A stretch of 64,000 nucleotides of DNA from Verrucomicrobiia bacterium. GTDB taxonomy: Bacteria > Verrucomicrobiota > Verrucomicrobiia > Opitutales > Cerasicoccaceae. The stretch is from assembly GCA_030425485.1 (NCBI GenBank), contig JAUIAM010000017.1, positions 16,994 through 80,993 on the forward strand, written 5' to 3'. Positions 34,848 to 44,039 of this stretch are shown here, piece after piece. Position numbers and translations under genes: made by a program. Below the pieces are notes generated by a model, which saw only the letters and a list, made by a program, of their open reading frames with translations, did no database searches and had not been told where the DNA came from. Numbering within the stretch: the stretch's first letter is position 1; each line of letters starts with the position of its first letter.

Positions 34848-36449
34848 TTATTCTTGGGTTGAATCCGTTTCCGTGTCGATCTCCTTGAAACTGGCCACAA
34901 CCCATTGGGAAAGTTCCTTGTCCGGGTTTTCTGCGGCCGCCTTGTTGATGGTAAAGGCGTCGCGCCCGGTGTTGCGGTGGATAATCTGGAGGCCGTGCTG
35001 GTAGTCCTTGAACATGTCCTCGCAGATGGTGCGGATGGCCTTGTCGCACTCGGTGGCGGTGGTGATGATGACCTCGGCGGCCTCGTCCTCAAAGCTCAGG
35101 CTAAAGCCGTGGGCGTTACGGAAGCTCTCGGCAAAACGCTCCAGGTCGGCCTTCCAGACTTCATCCTGAAGGTGGTGGTTTTCCACGATGAGGGCCTTGA
35201 GGGCGGCGTCCGGGTTTTCCAGCGTGTCGGTGGTGACCTCAAAGGATTTGATCGCGGTGGAGGGCAGCTCGAACTTGTAGTTGCGAAAGAGCTGTTCGAG
35301 GACGGTCATGAGCCCGCGGGCGCCGGTCTTCTCGGCGTGGGCGCGGCGGGCGATGTCCTGCACGGCCTCGGGCGTGACCTTGAAGTCGACCCCGTACCCG
35401 GCGAAGTCGCCTCGGTACTGGTTGAGCAGGGAGCCTTCGGAACTGGTTAAAATCTGGGCGAGGTCTTCGGGCTGGAGGGACTCGCAGGCCACACGCACGG
35501 GGATGCGGCCGATGAACTCGGGCTCGAAGCCGTACTCGATAAAGTCGGCCGAGGCGGAGCGCTTGAGGTAGGCGTAGGGGTCGTCGTCCCCGGCACCGGG
35601 GGCACTGGCAAAGCCGATGGAGGCGGACTCAACGCGCTTTTTGACCGATTCGGCCAGCTTGTCAAAGGCACCACTGACGATGAACAGGATGTGCCGCGTG
35701 CTGATCGTGCTGGGCTTTTTCTCGCCGCCTCGCTGCATGGACATCATGGCCTGCATCTGGCCCATGATGTCATTGGGGGCGAAGAGGTTCACCTCGGTAT
35801 CCTCCATGAGCTTGAGGAGGTTGATCTGCACGCCGCGGCCAGAGACGTCCTTGCCTCCGGAGTTGCTTGCGCCGGCGATCTTGTCGATCTCATCGATGTA
35901 AATGATGCCGTATTGGGCCAGCTCGGTGTTATTATTGGCGGCCTTGACCAGATCGCGCACGAGGTCCTCGACGTCATAGCCCACGTAACCCGTTTCGGAA
36001 AACTTGGTCGCATCGGCCTTGATGAAGGGGACGCCGATGAGCTTGGCGATGTTACGCATGAGGTAGGTCTTGCCCACGCCAGTGGGTCCGAGCAGGAGGA
36101 TGTTCTGCTTACTGTACTCTTTTTCGCGCAGGGCGGGGGTTTCCAGGCACTGGCGGACGTGGTTGTAGTGGTCGCAGATGGCCACGGAGAGCACTTTTTT
36201 GGCCTCGGCCTGCTTGATGACGTAGCGGTTCAGGTGGTCGCGGATTTCTTTGGGCTTAAGGCCAAACTCGCGAATGCGCTTGAGGATCTCGGCGTCCTTT
36301 TCGTCCATCTCGGCGTCCTGCTCCGGAGGCGTTGCCGCGCCCTGGGGGTTAATGCCCATACCGGGCCCAATGCCCGGTCCTTTGCGCAGCATGTCGTTAA
36401 TCTGGTTTTGGAGGTCCTCGAAAGGGTTCTTGTCGTCTTTATCACTCAT
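34848..36449 (-). CDS. ClpX-like AAA+ ATPase lacking the zinc-binding domain
   Basis: The product has 533 residues. The AAA+ core has Walker [13 protein letters not shown], the pore loop GYVGYD, Walker [11 protein letters not shown] and sensor/arginine region [14 protein letters not shown] and PEFIGRIPV, in ClpX order ([16 protein letters not shown]). A ClpX-type IGF tripeptide, used to dock on ClpP, is present in [10 protein letters not shown]. The N-terminal C4 zinc-binding domain is missing. In its place is a Gly/Pro/acidic leader ([16 protein letters not shown]). The C-terminus is longer than ClpX by about 100 residues. Such ClpX-like proteins exist in several phyla next to a standard ClpX. 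clpP is not in the window. It is probably an unfoldase with its own adaptor set (inference). Confidence 0.85.
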   Translation of the reverse strand: MSDKDDKNPFEDLQNQINDMLRKGPGIGPGMGINPQGAATPPEQDAEMDEKDAEILKRIREFGLKPKEIRDHLNRYVIKQAEAKKVLSVAICDHYNHVRQCLETPALREKEYSKQNILLLGPTGVGKTYLMRNIAKLIGVPFIKADATKFSETGYVGYDVEDLVRDLVKAANNNTELAQYGIIYIDEIDKIAGASNSGGKDVSGRGVQINLLKLMEDTEVNLFAPNDIMGQMQAMMSMQRGGEKKPSTISTRHILFIVSGAFDKLAESVKKRVESASIGFASAPGAGDDDPYAYLKRSASADFIEYGFEPEFIGRIPVRVACESLQPEDLAQILTSSEGSLLNQYRGDFAGYGVDFKVTPEAVQDIARRAHAEKTGARGLMTVLEQLFRNYKFELPSTAIKSFEVTTDTLENPDAALKALIVENHHLQDEVWKADLERFAESFRNAHGFSLSFEDEAAEVIITTATECDKAIRTICEDMFKDYQHGLQIIHRNTGRDAFTINKAAAENPDKELSQWVVASFKEIDTETDSTQE

Positions 36450-36633
36450 GATTTTTTCTGGCTGGGTGGCCAGTTAGGCTTTTGACAGCGAAAACGTTGT
36501 TTAGTAACCTACTTATCGATGATTTCAATCATCTAAATTGGGTTGACTTAACGGGATACTCTTCAAAGTATCGAGACTCCATCTCCGATTTTTTTACATT
36601 GCAATAGAGTCAATTGCCCAGAAACTAACCACC

Positions 36634-36951
36634 ATGGCCGGGAACTTAACCAAGCGGGACATCGTACTTGAGATTTACGACAAGACGAACTTTCCGCAAA
36701 AAGAAGTACGAGAAACCGTACAGCTCACCTTGGACTGCATCGCTGATGCGCTTGCCAAGGGTCGCAACGTCGAACTGCGTAATTTCGGCGTTTTTGAAGT
36801 TCAGATCCGCAAGAGCCGCATAGGCCGCAATCCGAACAAGCCCGAAACCGACGTGGTGATTCCGACCCGCGCCGTTATCAAGTTCAAGGCCGGCAAGGAA
36901 CTCAAGGCTGCCCTCAAGGACATCGACCTCGACAAGCTTCAGCAAGACTAG
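36634..36951 (+). CDS. HU/IHF family DNA-binding protein
   Basis: The product has 105 residues. LTKRDIVLEIYDKTNFPQKE and the arm region VELRNFGVFEV, RKSRIGRNPNKPET fit the family, with the DNA-intercalating proline in RNPNKP. It is a few residues longer than the enterobacterial proteins (C-terminal KDIDLDKLQQD). It bends DNA and organises the nucleoid as a dimer. IHF also helps sigma-54 promoters, and rpoN is encoded in this window. The two-subunit IHF of enterobacteria cannot be distinguished from HU here. The ATG at 36634 follows AACTAACCACC. It is 9 bases upstream of a small membrane protein gene. Confidence 0.95.
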   Translation: MAGNLTKRDIVLEIYDKTNFPQKEVRETVQLTLDCIADALAKGRNVELRNFGVFEVQIRKSRIGRNPNKPETDVVIPTRAVIKFKAGKELKAALKDIDLDKLQQD

Positions 36952-36960
36952 GCTGTTTCG

Positions 36961-37269
36961 ATGGATAAAGCCACTGCTATGTGGGTGCTGATTCGGGCCT
37001 TTGGCTTTGTCTGCCTTTGGAAAATGCTGGAAATTTTTCCGTCCGTATTTCTCGCGGCCAAGGCCATTTGGGAGCTCCCAGAGCAATCAATACTGCTCAG
37101 AGAGACTGCAATGGAGCTATCTGCCCGCTCACTGGCAAACCAAGGGCTTTGGCTATTGGGGATGCAGTTCGCGATTTATCTCACTCTTGCCGCCTATTGC
37201 CTCTTTCGAGGAAATTCCCTGCATGGCATCCTGATGAATGAGTCGCGTTCACGCGGGAGGAACTGGTAG
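36961..37269 (+). CDS. Small two-helix membrane protein of unknown function
   Basis: The protein has 102 residues. Two hydrophobic stretches are clear: WVLIRAFGFVCLWKMLEIFP and LWLLGMQFAIYLTLAAYCLF. The C-terminus is basic (NESRSRGRNW), which would stay in the cytoplasm. I do not recognise a family. It begins 9 bases after the IHF/HU gene and is probably on its transcript. Other frames over the same stretch give shorter proteins with fewer features, so this frame is preferred. Confidence 0.6.
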   Translation: MDKATAMWVLIRAFGFVCLWKMLEIFPSVFLAAKAIWELPEQSILLRETAMELSARSLANQGLWLLGMQFAIYLTLAAYCLFRGNSLHGILMNESRSRGRNW

Positions 37270-37360
37270 CTTTCGGCTCTTCGATACAAGCACCACTTTT
37301 TTGAGATAGACGGGGGGAGCATCCGCCGGGAGCGATGAGGCAAAGCCCTGTGTGTCAGAT

Positions 37361-37377
37361 CAAGCGCGGTGCGCTTG
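37361..37377. repeat. Isolated perfect hairpin upstream of hisS
   Basis: CAAGCGC-ggt-GCGCTTG is a perfect 7 bp stem with a 3-base loop, 44 bases before the hisS start. Geometry matches the chained hairpins at 43.8-52.6 kb (mostly 5-7 bp stems, 3-4 base loops). It could be a structured 5' leader of hisS, or a single member of that repeat family. No T-box or histidine leader peptide was seen. Confidence 0.5.
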
Positions 37378-37421
37378 TTTGCCCTTGCCAAAATGGGGTG
37401 GGGTAGCTGCACTGCTTCGCT

Positions 37422-38729
37422 ATGTTTCAGACTTTGCCCGGCTTTCGTGAGTTCTATCCGGAGGATTGCGCCATCCGCAATTACCTCTTTGCGACTTGGC
37501 GTGCCTCGGCCCAGAGCTTTGCCTTTCAGGAGTTCGACGGCCCGCTACTGGAGCCCCTGGAGCTGATTACAGCCAAGAGCGGAGACGAGATCGTTGGGCA
37601 GCTTTTCAACTTTGAGGACAAGGGCGGGCGAGGCGTTACCCTCCGCCCCGAGTTGACGCCCACGCTGGCTCGGCTTGTCGGGGCCAAGGCCGGCAGCATC
37701 AAACGCCCGGTCAAGTGGTTTGGCATTGCTGAGAATTTCCGTTACGAAAAGCCCCAGAAGGGGCGGCTGCGCTCGCACTACCAGTTTAACGCCGACCTGC
37801 TCGGTGAGACTTCACCCGCGGCCGACGCGGAGATCATCGGGCTGCTCATCGGCACGCTCTGTGCCTTTGGTTTGACCCGGGAGCAATTCGTCCTGCGCCT
37901 GAGTGATCGCGATCTCTGGCTGCTGCTCTTGGAGCAGCAGGGATTGACGGGCGATACCGCCCTGACCGCGCTCAACATCATCGACAAGATGGAGCGTGAA
38001 ACCCCCGAGGCCATGCTCAAGGCCTTTAGCGAGCGCGGTGTGCCCGGTGGCGAGACGGTGCTGGAGCAGGCCACGGCGCTGGTGGCCTGCGATTCACTCG
38101 AGGCGGTCGAGGCGTTCTTCGCGGGTAAGGGCGAGTCCGCTGTGGCCGAGCGCGTAACGGCCCGCCTTGCGCAGTGGCGCGAGTTGCTCGGGCACCTTGA
38201 TGCGATGGGGCTGGCAGACTTTATCCGCGTAGATCTAAGCATCGTGCGCGGCTTGGCCTACTACACGGGGTTTGTCTTCGAGGCCTTCCAGACGGTGGGC
38301 AAGGGAAGGGCGCTGGCCGGGGGCGGTCGCTACGACCACTTGGTGGAAAAGCTCGGCTATCAGTCGATGCCGGCGGTGGGCTTTGGCATGGGCGACGTCA
38401 CCCTGCGTGACCTGTTGGAGGACTGCAAGCTGCTGCCCGATCCCAAGCCGGAGCTCGATGCCTATGTGGTCATCGGTGGCGAGGCCGAGCGGGTTGTTGC
38501 GCTGCGCGATGTGGCCCGGTTCCGTGCTCAGGGTATCAAGGTGGACTACGGCTTGAAACAGCAGGGGTTCGGTAAGCAGTTTAAGACCGCAGGGGCCTCG
38601 GGTGCGCGCTTCGCGCTCATCTACGGTCAGGAGGAAGTTGCCGCGGGTAAGTTGAAACTGCGGGACATGTCCTCGGGCGAGGAAGAGCTGGTCGATGCCG
38701 AAGGCGCCCTGGCCCGTCTCTCTGCTTAG
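37422..38729 (+). CDS. hisS: Histidine--tRNA ligase
   Basis: The product has 435 residues. Class II motif 2 is FRYEKPQKGRLRSHYQFN. The histidine-specific motifs are VRGLAYYTGFVFEAF (HisA; Ala where E. coli has Asp) and LAGGGRYDHLVEK (HisB/motif 3). A C-terminal anticodon-binding domain begins near AYVVIGGEAERVVALRDVA and continues to the end, so it is a full synthetase and not the HisZ regulator. It charges tRNA-His in the cytoplasm. The ATG at 37422 gives MFQTLPGFREFYPED, the typical N-terminus. It is preceded by a strong hairpin at 37361-37377. Confidence 0.92.
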   Translation: MFQTLPGFREFYPEDCAIRNYLFATWRASAQSFAFQEFDGPLLEPLELITAKSGDEIVGQLFNFEDKGGRGVTLRPELTPTLARLVGAKAGSIKRPVKWFGIAENFRYEKPQKGRLRSHYQFNADLLGETSPAADAEIIGLLIGTLCAFGLTREQFVLRLSDRDLWLLLLEQQGLTGDTALTALNIIDKMERETPEAMLKAFSERGVPGGETVLEQATALVACDSLEAVEAFFAGKGESAVAERVTARLAQWRELLGHLDAMGLADFIRVDLSIVRGLAYYTGFVFEAFQTVGKGRALAGGGRYDHLVEKLGYQSMPAVGFGMGDVTLRDLLEDCKLLPDPKPELDAYVVIGGEAERVVALRDVARFRAQGIKVDYGLKQQGFGKQFKTAGASGARFALIYGQEEVAAGKLKLRDMSSGEEELVDAEGALARLSA

Positions 38730-38941
38730 GATCTCCTCAATGCCGTGCTCTTTTGGCGCATTTTCGGGTGAAAATGTGTCCATTAGGTGTGGATAGATGG
38801 CATGCTAGGGTAAATTGCCTATGTTTTCTCGGCACTTTCAGCCGACCTATGTATGGTATATTCTGATGGCAAGCTCGCGCATTATTCCGATAGCTTTCTT
38901 GGGGGATTTCGCGTACAATAAGCATTGTTAAGATACCTCAC

Positions 38942-39412
38942 ATGAAGCTGAAGACCTTTATTTTCTTATTGTTTGTCGGTGGCATTGGCTATTTCGGGTT
39001 TGTTTTCATCTCCGAAAACTACAATCAGCCGGCCATGGCCTATAAGCGCTATGTGGAGGCTCTCATGAAGGGTGACTCCAGCACGGCCAAGCATCTGGTG
39101 GCCGACGAGAAGGCTTTGCGTCCCTTTGGCGCGCATGAGGAGCGCATGTCGCGTATTGGGGGGGAGCCCCGCTTTACCTGGTTTGACTTCCGCTCGCATG
39201 TCCGCTCGGAGGACGACAAGACGGCCACTCTGGTGGTCAAGTTCATCGTGCGCTATGACCCGCCGGGCGAAGACAGCTATTTTGGGACAGAGGTCTGGCG
39301 CGATCAGCATATCGTGACGCTGGTCAAGGATCAGTCCTCGTGGAAAGTGCTTTCCTTCGAAGATTCTGCCAGTGCCGCGAGCAGTCAACAGGCCCGTTAC
39401 AGCTATCGTTAG
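38942..39412 (+). CDS. Membrane-anchored exported protein of unknown function (NTF2-like pattern)
   Basis: The protein has 156 residues. One N-terminal membrane helix or uncleaved signal is visible (TFIFLLFVGGIGYFGFVFI). The rest should lie outside the cytoplasm: AYKRYVEALMKGDSSTAKHLV looks like the first helix of NTF2-like folds, and TATLVVKFIVRYDPPGED, WRDQHIVTLVKDQSSWKVLSF like the later strands. This is by pattern only. The tail is Ser-rich. It is a single gene between hisS and sdhC. A TACAAT hexamer about 20 bases upstream may be its -10 element. Confidence 0.6.
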   Translation: MKLKTFIFLLFVGGIGYFGFVFISENYNQPAMAYKRYVEALMKGDSSTAKHLVADEKALRPFGAHEERMSRIGGEPRFTWFDFRSHVRSEDDKTATLVVKFIVRYDPPGEDSYFGTEVWRDQHIVTLVKDQSSWKVLSFEDSASAASSQQARYSYR

Positions 39413-39439
39413 GAAAGGGTCTTAGGAAAATGCGGGGCA

Positions 39440-39452
39440 AATGAGACTCATT
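39440..39452. promoter_or_regulatory. Palindrome upstream of sdhC
   Basis: AATGAG-a-CTCATT is a perfect 6 bp inverted repeat around one central base, 168 bases before the sdhC start, in the only untranslated stretch upstream of the sdh operon. It could be an operator. Its resemblance to AT-rich metal-regulator sites is loose. Confidence 0.3.
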
Positions 39453-39619
39453 CGCACTACTAATGCTGTGCAATGGGTTAGCCGCGCTAATGGGCACTCC
39501 TTGAGTAGCTAATAATGCGCCTAAGGGATTGTGTACAGTTGCCATAGCAGTGCCTTTCTCTCATGGTTCGCCATTAGCAACCGTTATGAGATGCACTCAT
39601 TGGCGGCTTGTTCGATTTC

Positions 39620-40438
39620 ATGAGCGCTGAGAAAAAAGTCCTCCTCCCCTCGTTGGTTAAAAAGTATCTTATGGCAGGGTCGGGTTTGATCCTGGTGTTG
39701 TTTGTCCTCGGCCATATGGCGGGCAACCTCCAGTTCTTCGGACCGCCTGAGATGATTAACGCCTATGCTTATCATCTGCACCACCTCCCCGGGGCTCCGG
39801 TGTCGCTGTGGGCGATCCGTCTGTTCTTGCTGCTGTGCGTGGGCACGCACATCGCCATGGCCGTGCTGCTGGTGAAGGAAAACCAGGCCGCGCGCCCGCA
39901 GAAGTACGCCAAGCAGGGCTTTCGCAAGGCGGATTACGCTGCGCGCACCATGCCGATGAGCGGGCTCATCATTCTGGCTTTTATTATTTTCCACATCCTC
40001 CAGTACACCGTTCGAAACGTGCCGGAGAACTACAACGAGACCATCGGGGAGGCGACATTTGAGCAGGCGCATGGCCTGCCACCCATCGAGTACTTCGACG
40101 TTTACGCCATGATGGTCAAGGGCTTCTCCAACGTCGGCATCTCGATCTTCTACCTTGTGGCGATGGCACTGCTTTGCATGCACCTCACCCACGGCGTGGC
40201 CAGCATGTTCCAGTCGATCGGCTTCCGCAACGAGATGTGGCGCAAACGCCTGCACACCCTGGCAGTGGCCTACGGCTGGTTTATCTTTATCGGCTTTGCC
40301 TCGATCCCGGTCTCGGTCATCGCCTTTGGCCACGGTAAGGCCTACCTTGCCGAAAAGGAGGCCGAGTGGGCCGCACAGACCCAGCAAGCGCAAACCGTGC
40401 AGCTCGCACAAGCAGACAACTTTAAGGAAGGACGCTAG
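39620..40438 (+). CDS. sdhC: Succinate dehydrogenase cytochrome b558 subunit
   Basis: From the ATG at 39620 the product is 272 residues. A TTG 12 bases upstream is an alternative. Five membrane helices are visible (for example [39 protein letters not shown] and [15 protein letters not shown]). His residues in the helices (GHMAG, GTHIA, FHILQ, MHLTH) are the likely ligands of two b hemes. This is the class B, diheme single-subunit anchor found with menaquinone-linked succinate:quinone reductases. It sits in the inner membrane and passes electrons to the quinone. It ends one base before the sdhA start codon. Confidence 0.94.
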   Translation: MSAEKKVLLPSLVKKYLMAGSGLILVLFVLGHMAGNLQFFGPPEMINAYAYHLHHLPGAPVSLWAIRLFLLLCVGTHIAMAVLLVKENQAARPQKYAKQGFRKADYAARTMPMSGLIILAFIIFHILQYTVRNVPENYNETIGEATFEQAHGLPPIEYFDVYAMMVKGFSNVGISIFYLVAMALLCMHLTHGVASMFQSIGFRNEMWRKRLHTLAVAYGWFIFIGFASIPVSVIAFGHGKAYLAEKEAEWAAQTQQAQTVQLAQADNFKEGR

Positions 40439-40439
40439 G

Positions 40440-42386
40440 ATGAACCTCGACGCAAAAATCCCGGAAGGGCCGCTGGCCGACAAGTGGAAGTACCACAAGG
40501 GCCACAACCTCAAGCTCGTCAACCCGGCCAACCGCCGCAAGTACCACGTCATCGTGGTCGGCTCCGGTCTCGCCGGTGGAGCTGCCGCGGCCTCGCTGGC
40601 CGAAATGGGCTATCAGGTTTCCTGCTTCTGCTATCAGGACAGCCCGCGCCGGGCGCACTCCATCGCAGCCCAGGGCGGCATCAACGCGGCCAAGAATTAC
40701 CAGAACGATGGCGACAGCATTTACCGCCTCTTCTACGACACCATCAAGGGCGGCGACTACCGCTCACGCGAGGCCAACGTCTACCGCCTGGCCGAAGTCT
40801 CTGGCAATATCATCGACCAGATGGTGGCCCAGGGTGTGCCCTTTGCCCGCGAGTACGGCGGCCTCCTGGCCAACCGCTCCTTTGGCGGCGCGCAGGTGTC
40901 CCGCACCTTTTACGCTCGTGGCCAGACCGGCCAGCAGCTTCTGCTCGGTGCCTACCAGCAGCTTAGCCGCCAGATCGGACTTGGACAGGTCAAGATGTAC
41001 AACCGCCATGAGATGCTCGACCTCGTGCTGGTCGACGGCCACGCAAAGGGCATCATCACCCGTAACCTGGTTAACGGCAAGATCGAGCGCTGGGCCTCGG
41101 ACACCGTTGTGCTCTGCACCGGCGGCTACGGTAACGTCTTCTTCCTTTCCACCAATGCGCAGGGCTGCAACGTTACCGCTGCCTACCGCGCATTCAAGCG
41201 GGGTGCGGGCTTTGCCAACCCCTGCTACACCCAGATTCACCCGACCTGTATTCCGGTTCACGGCGACCAGCAGAGCAAGCTGACGCTCATGTCCGAATCG
41301 CTCCGTAACGACGGCCGCATCTGGGCTCCCAAGACCCGCGAGCTGGCCGATAAGGTACGCAAGGGCGAGATCAAGCCGGGCGACATTGCCGAGGACGATC
41401 GCGACTACTACCTGGAGCGCAAGTACCCGAGCTTTGGTAACCTCGCCCCGCGTGACATCTCTTCCCGCGCGGCCAAGGAAGCCTGCGACGACGGGCGCGG
41501 CGTAGCTTCGACCGGGCTGGGGGTATTCCTCGATTTCCGCGACGCCATCAACCGCCTGGGCGAGGACGTTATCCGCGAGCGTTACGGCAACCTCTTTGAC
41601 ATGTACAACCGCATCACCGGCGACAACCCGTACCAGACGCCGATGATGATCTTCCCTGCCGTTCACTATACGATGGGTGGCCTCTGGGTGGACTACAATC
41701 TGGAGAGCAACATCCCTGGCCTCTTTGTCGGAGGCGAGGCCAACTTCTCCGACCACGGCGCGAACCGCCTCGGAGCCTCCGCGCTCATGCAGGGGCTGGC
41801 CGACGGCTACTTTGTCCTGCCTTACACGGTGGGGGATTACCTCGCTCGCTGCGGCATCTCGTCGGCAGGTTCGATTTCAAGCGACCACGAAGCCTTCGAA
41901 GAGGCCGAGAACGGCGTCCGCGAAAGAATCGCCAAGCTCATGTCGATTCAGGGCACGGAAAGCCCGCGCAGCTTCCACAAGCGCCTTGGCCACATCATGT
42001 GGGACTACTGCGGCATGGCCCGCGACGATGCCGGGCTCAAGAAAGCCATCGAGCTCATCCCGCAGTTGCGCGAGGAGTTCTGGCAGAATGTTCGCGTCAT
42101 CGGCGAAGAGGGCGAGCTGAACCAGGAACTGGAGCGCGCCGGGCGCGTGGCCGACTTCCTCGAGTACGGCGAGCTGATGTGCCGTGACGCACTCATGCGC
42201 GACGAGTCCTGCGGCGGTCACTTCCGTAGTGAGCACCAGACCCCCGACGGTGAAGCCGAGCGTAACGACGACGAGTTTGCCTTTGTCGGAGTCTGGGAGC
42301 ACCAGGGCGACGATAAGGAGCCCAAACTTCACAAGGAAGAGCTCACCTACGAAGAGGTCAAATTCACCACCCGTTCTTACAAGTAA
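40440..42386 (+). CDS. sdhA: Succinate dehydrogenase flavoprotein subunit
   Basis: From the ATG at 40440 the product is 648 residues. The same frame is open further upstream inside sdhC, which is not coding. FAD-binding [20 protein letters not shown] comes first. His in [15 protein letters not shown] is the site of covalent FAD attachment. The active site region [19 protein letters not shown] and the [37 protein letters not shown] part are intact. It oxidises succinate to fumarate in the TCA cycle on the cytoplasmic side of the membrane. It is the middle gene of sdhCAB. sdhC ends one base before, sdhB starts 18 bases after. Confidence 0.97.
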   Translation: MNLDAKIPEGPLADKWKYHKGHNLKLVNPANRRKYHVIVVGSGLAGGAAAASLAEMGYQVSCFCYQDSPRRAHSIAAQGGINAAKNYQNDGDSIYRLFYDTIKGGDYRSREANVYRLAEVSGNIIDQMVAQGVPFAREYGGLLANRSFGGAQVSRTFYARGQTGQQLLLGAYQQLSRQIGLGQVKMYNRHEMLDLVLVDGHAKGIITRNLVNGKIERWASDTVVLCTGGYGNVFFLSTNAQGCNVTAAYRAFKRGAGFANPCYTQIHPTCIPVHGDQQSKLTLMSESLRNDGRIWAPKTRELADKVRKGEIKPGDIAEDDRDYYLERKYPSFGNLAPRDISSRAAKEACDDGRGVASTGLGVFLDFRDAINRLGEDVIRERYGNLFDMYNRITGDNPYQTPMMIFPAVHYTMGGLWVDYNLESNIPGLFVGGEANFSDHGANRLGASALMQGLADGYFVLPYTVGDYLARCGISSAGSISSDHEAFEEAENGVRERIAKLMSIQGTESPRSFHKRLGHIMWDYCGMARDDAGLKKAIELIPQLREEFWQNVRVIGEEGELNQELERAGRVADFLEYGELMCRDALMRDESCGGHFRSEHQTPDGEAERNDDEFAFVGVWEHQGDDKEPKLHKEELTYEEVKFTTRSYK

Positions 42387-42404
42387 GCTAAAGGATTTTT
42401 TACC

Positions 42405-43166
42405 ATGAATCTTCACCTGAGAGTCTGGAGACAGAAAAACGTCGATACCCCCGGCGGCTACAAAAACTATGAGCTCAAGGACGTGAGCGAGGATTCCTCT
42501 TTCCTCGAAATGCTCGACATCCTTAACGAGCAACTCGTCGAGCAGGGGGAAGAGCCCGTCGCCTTTGACCACGACTGCCGCGAAGGTATCTGTGGCATGT
42601 GCTCGCTGGTCATCAATGGCATGGCACACGGCCCCGAGACTGCGACCACTGTTTGCCAGCTCCATATGCGCAGCTACAAGGACGGCGACTCGATCACGAT
42701 CGAGCCTTGGCGCGCCAAGCCTTTCCCGGTGGTCAAGGACCTCATCGTCGACCGCTCGGCTTTCGACCACATCATCCAGGCCGGTGGCTTCATCACCGCT
42801 CGCACGGGGAGCCCGCAGGATGCGAACGAGATCCTCATCCCCAAACCCACCGCAGACAAGGCGATGGACGCTGCGGCCTGTATCGGCTGTGGAGCCTGTG
42901 TCGCGGCTTGCCCGAACGGTTCGGCCATGCTCTTTACCTCGGCTAAAAGCTCGCAGCTCAACCTCCTGCCTCAGGGTAAGGGGGAGAAGGACAAGCGCGT
43001 TATGGCCATGGTGAGCGCGATGGATGAGCAGGGCTTTGGCAACTGCACGAACTATGGCGAGTGCCAGGCCGTCTGCCCGAAGGAAATCACACTCGACTTT
43101 ATCGCCAAGATGAACCGCGACTACGCCACGGCGCGTGTGCGGAACTTCTTCAGCAAAGCAATCTAG
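42405..43166 (+). CDS. sdhB: Succinate dehydrogenase iron-sulfur subunit
   Basis: The product has 253 residues. Three cluster motifs are present: the [2Fe-2S] set in [19 protein letters not shown], the [4Fe-4S] set in [15 protein letters not shown] and the [3Fe-4S] set in [15 protein letters not shown]. It carries electrons from the flavin in SdhA to the hemes in SdhC. It is the last gene of the sdhCAB operon. A stable hairpin without T-run follows at 43212-43244. Composition and size match the class B enzyme type. Confidence 0.97.
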   Translation: MNLHLRVWRQKNVDTPGGYKNYELKDVSEDSSFLEMLDILNEQLVEQGEEPVAFDHDCREGICGMCSLVINGMAHGPETATTVCQLHMRSYKDGDSITIEPWRAKPFPVVKDLIVDRSAFDHIIQAGGFITARTGSPQDANEILIPKPTADKAMDAAACIGCGACVAACPNGSAMLFTSAKSSQLNLLPQGKGEKDKRVMAMVSAMDEQGFGNCTNYGECQAVCPKEITLDFIAKMNRDYATARVRNFFSKAI

Positions 43167-43211
43167 GCTCACGCGCGGGGCAGCTTGCCTGAGACAAGCA
43201 ACCGGAGCACC

Positions 43212-43244
43212 CTTGCCGTTTTCCGTCTGCGGGGAACCGGCAAG
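43212..43244 (+). terminator. Stable hairpin downstream of sdhB (no T-run)
   Basis: CTTGCC pairs with GGCAAG, and inside it GTTTTCC with GGGGAAC (with two G-T pairs), leaving a 6-base loop and one bulged base. It is 45 bases after the sdhB stop. The lack of a T-run argues against a simple intrinsic terminator. Protection of the sdh mRNA 3' end is another option. Confidence 0.5.
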
Positions 43245-43285
43245 ATGCTATTGCTTAGCGGACTTAGGTGTGCGATTATTCACGC

Positions 43286-43768
43286 ATGAATGGAGAGGGA
43301 CAAGTGCGGCCACGCGGGCAGATTGATTTCGTAAAACTGCTCTGGAGCTGGGCCTTGACGGCGCTGGGGGTACTCCTGGCGGCGAAGACGAGCGAGGGCG
43401 TGACCTACGATTCCCGCAGCGCGCTCATCGTGGCGGTGCTGCTCATCAGCCTCTTCAACATGGTGATCCGCCCGCTGCTGATCCTCTTTGCGCTGCCCTT
43501 TGTTATCATTACGCTCGGTTTCGGCATGGTGGTTATCAATGCCCTCGTGCTCCTGCTGGTCGAGGCGGTCGTCCCCGGCTTCCATCTGGCCAGCTTCTGG
43601 TCTGCCCTCTGGGCGGCCATCGTCATCAGCATCGTCTCACTCATTGCCAACATGCTCATGGGCAAGAGCCGGGTCAAAGTCCGTGTCACCCGTGGTCCCG
43701 GGGGAGGACAGGGCGGCCCGAAAAAAGACAACAAGAAGCTTTCCGACGACGACGTCATCGACATCTGA
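43286..43768 (+). CDS. Phage holin family IV / four-helix membrane protein
   Basis: The product is 160 residues from the ATG at 43286. A GTG 18 bases upstream is possible. It has four hydrophobic helices (WSWALTALGVLLAA, LIVAVLLISLFNMVI, LLILFALPFVIITLGFGMVV, ALWAAIVISIVSLIAN) with the family words NMVIRPLLIL and NALVLLLVEAVVPGF. The C-terminus is charged and Gly-rich. The family name is historical. Most members are ordinary inner-membrane proteins without known function. It is a single gene after sdhB. A chain of hairpins begins exactly at its stop codon. Confidence 0.85.
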   Translation: MNGEGQVRPRGQIDFVKLLWSWALTALGVLLAAKTSEGVTYDSRSALIVAVLLISLFNMVIRPLLILFALPFVIITLGFGMVVINALVLLLVEAVVPGFHLASFWSALWAAIVISIVSLIANMLMGKSRVKVRVTRGPGGGQGGPKKDNKKLSDDDVIDI

Positions 43769-43972
43769 AGGGCAGCCCCTTCACCCATGATCCTGCGGAT
43801 CACCTTTTTATTATGAAATCCGGGGTAGCGACGAGCGGGAGCGGCAGGACGCGGTCCTGCACCTGTGATGCTCGCGCATCACTTTCATTATGCTGTGTGC
43901 TCCCGGGGTAGGGGCGTAGCCCCTCAATGCGGTGAAGCTGGCCCAGCTTCCAATGCCCGCGGGTGCAACCCG
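43767..43972. repeat. Chain of short perfect hairpins, copy A
   Basis: Within 206 bases I read seven perfect hairpins: GAAGGG-cagc-CCCTTC (43767), TGATCC-tgc-GGATCA (43788), GCAGGAC-gcg-GTCCTGC (43844), GTGATGC-tcgc-GCATCAC (43865), AGGGGC-gta-GCCCCT (43910), GAAGCTG-gcc-CAGCTTC (43934) and CGGGT-gca-ACCCG (43960). Stems are 5-7 bp and loops 3-4 bases. The first stem includes the last two bases of the stop codon of the holin-family gene. The rest of the gap up to lpd (43973-44039) shows no gene. Confidence 0.75.
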
Positions 43973-44039
43973 TTGTTGGGGTTGACGACCTTCCGGGAAA
44001 AGCCTTTAGTTAGCCTTTCCACGCAACTTAGGTTTTAAC

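Noticed and set aside
37336..37407. 23-codon frame before hisS, considered as a leader peptide
   Set aside because: It contains no histidine run and no ribosome binding site, so there is no sign of attenuation by translation.
41877..43172. Open frame of 431 codons on the minus strand
   Set aside because: Spans sdhA and sdhB in antisense and crosses their intergenic gap. No motifs.
43135..43326. 63-codon frame bridging sdhB and the next gene
   Set aside because: It overlaps the sdhB end and the stable hairpin, and has no recognisable features.
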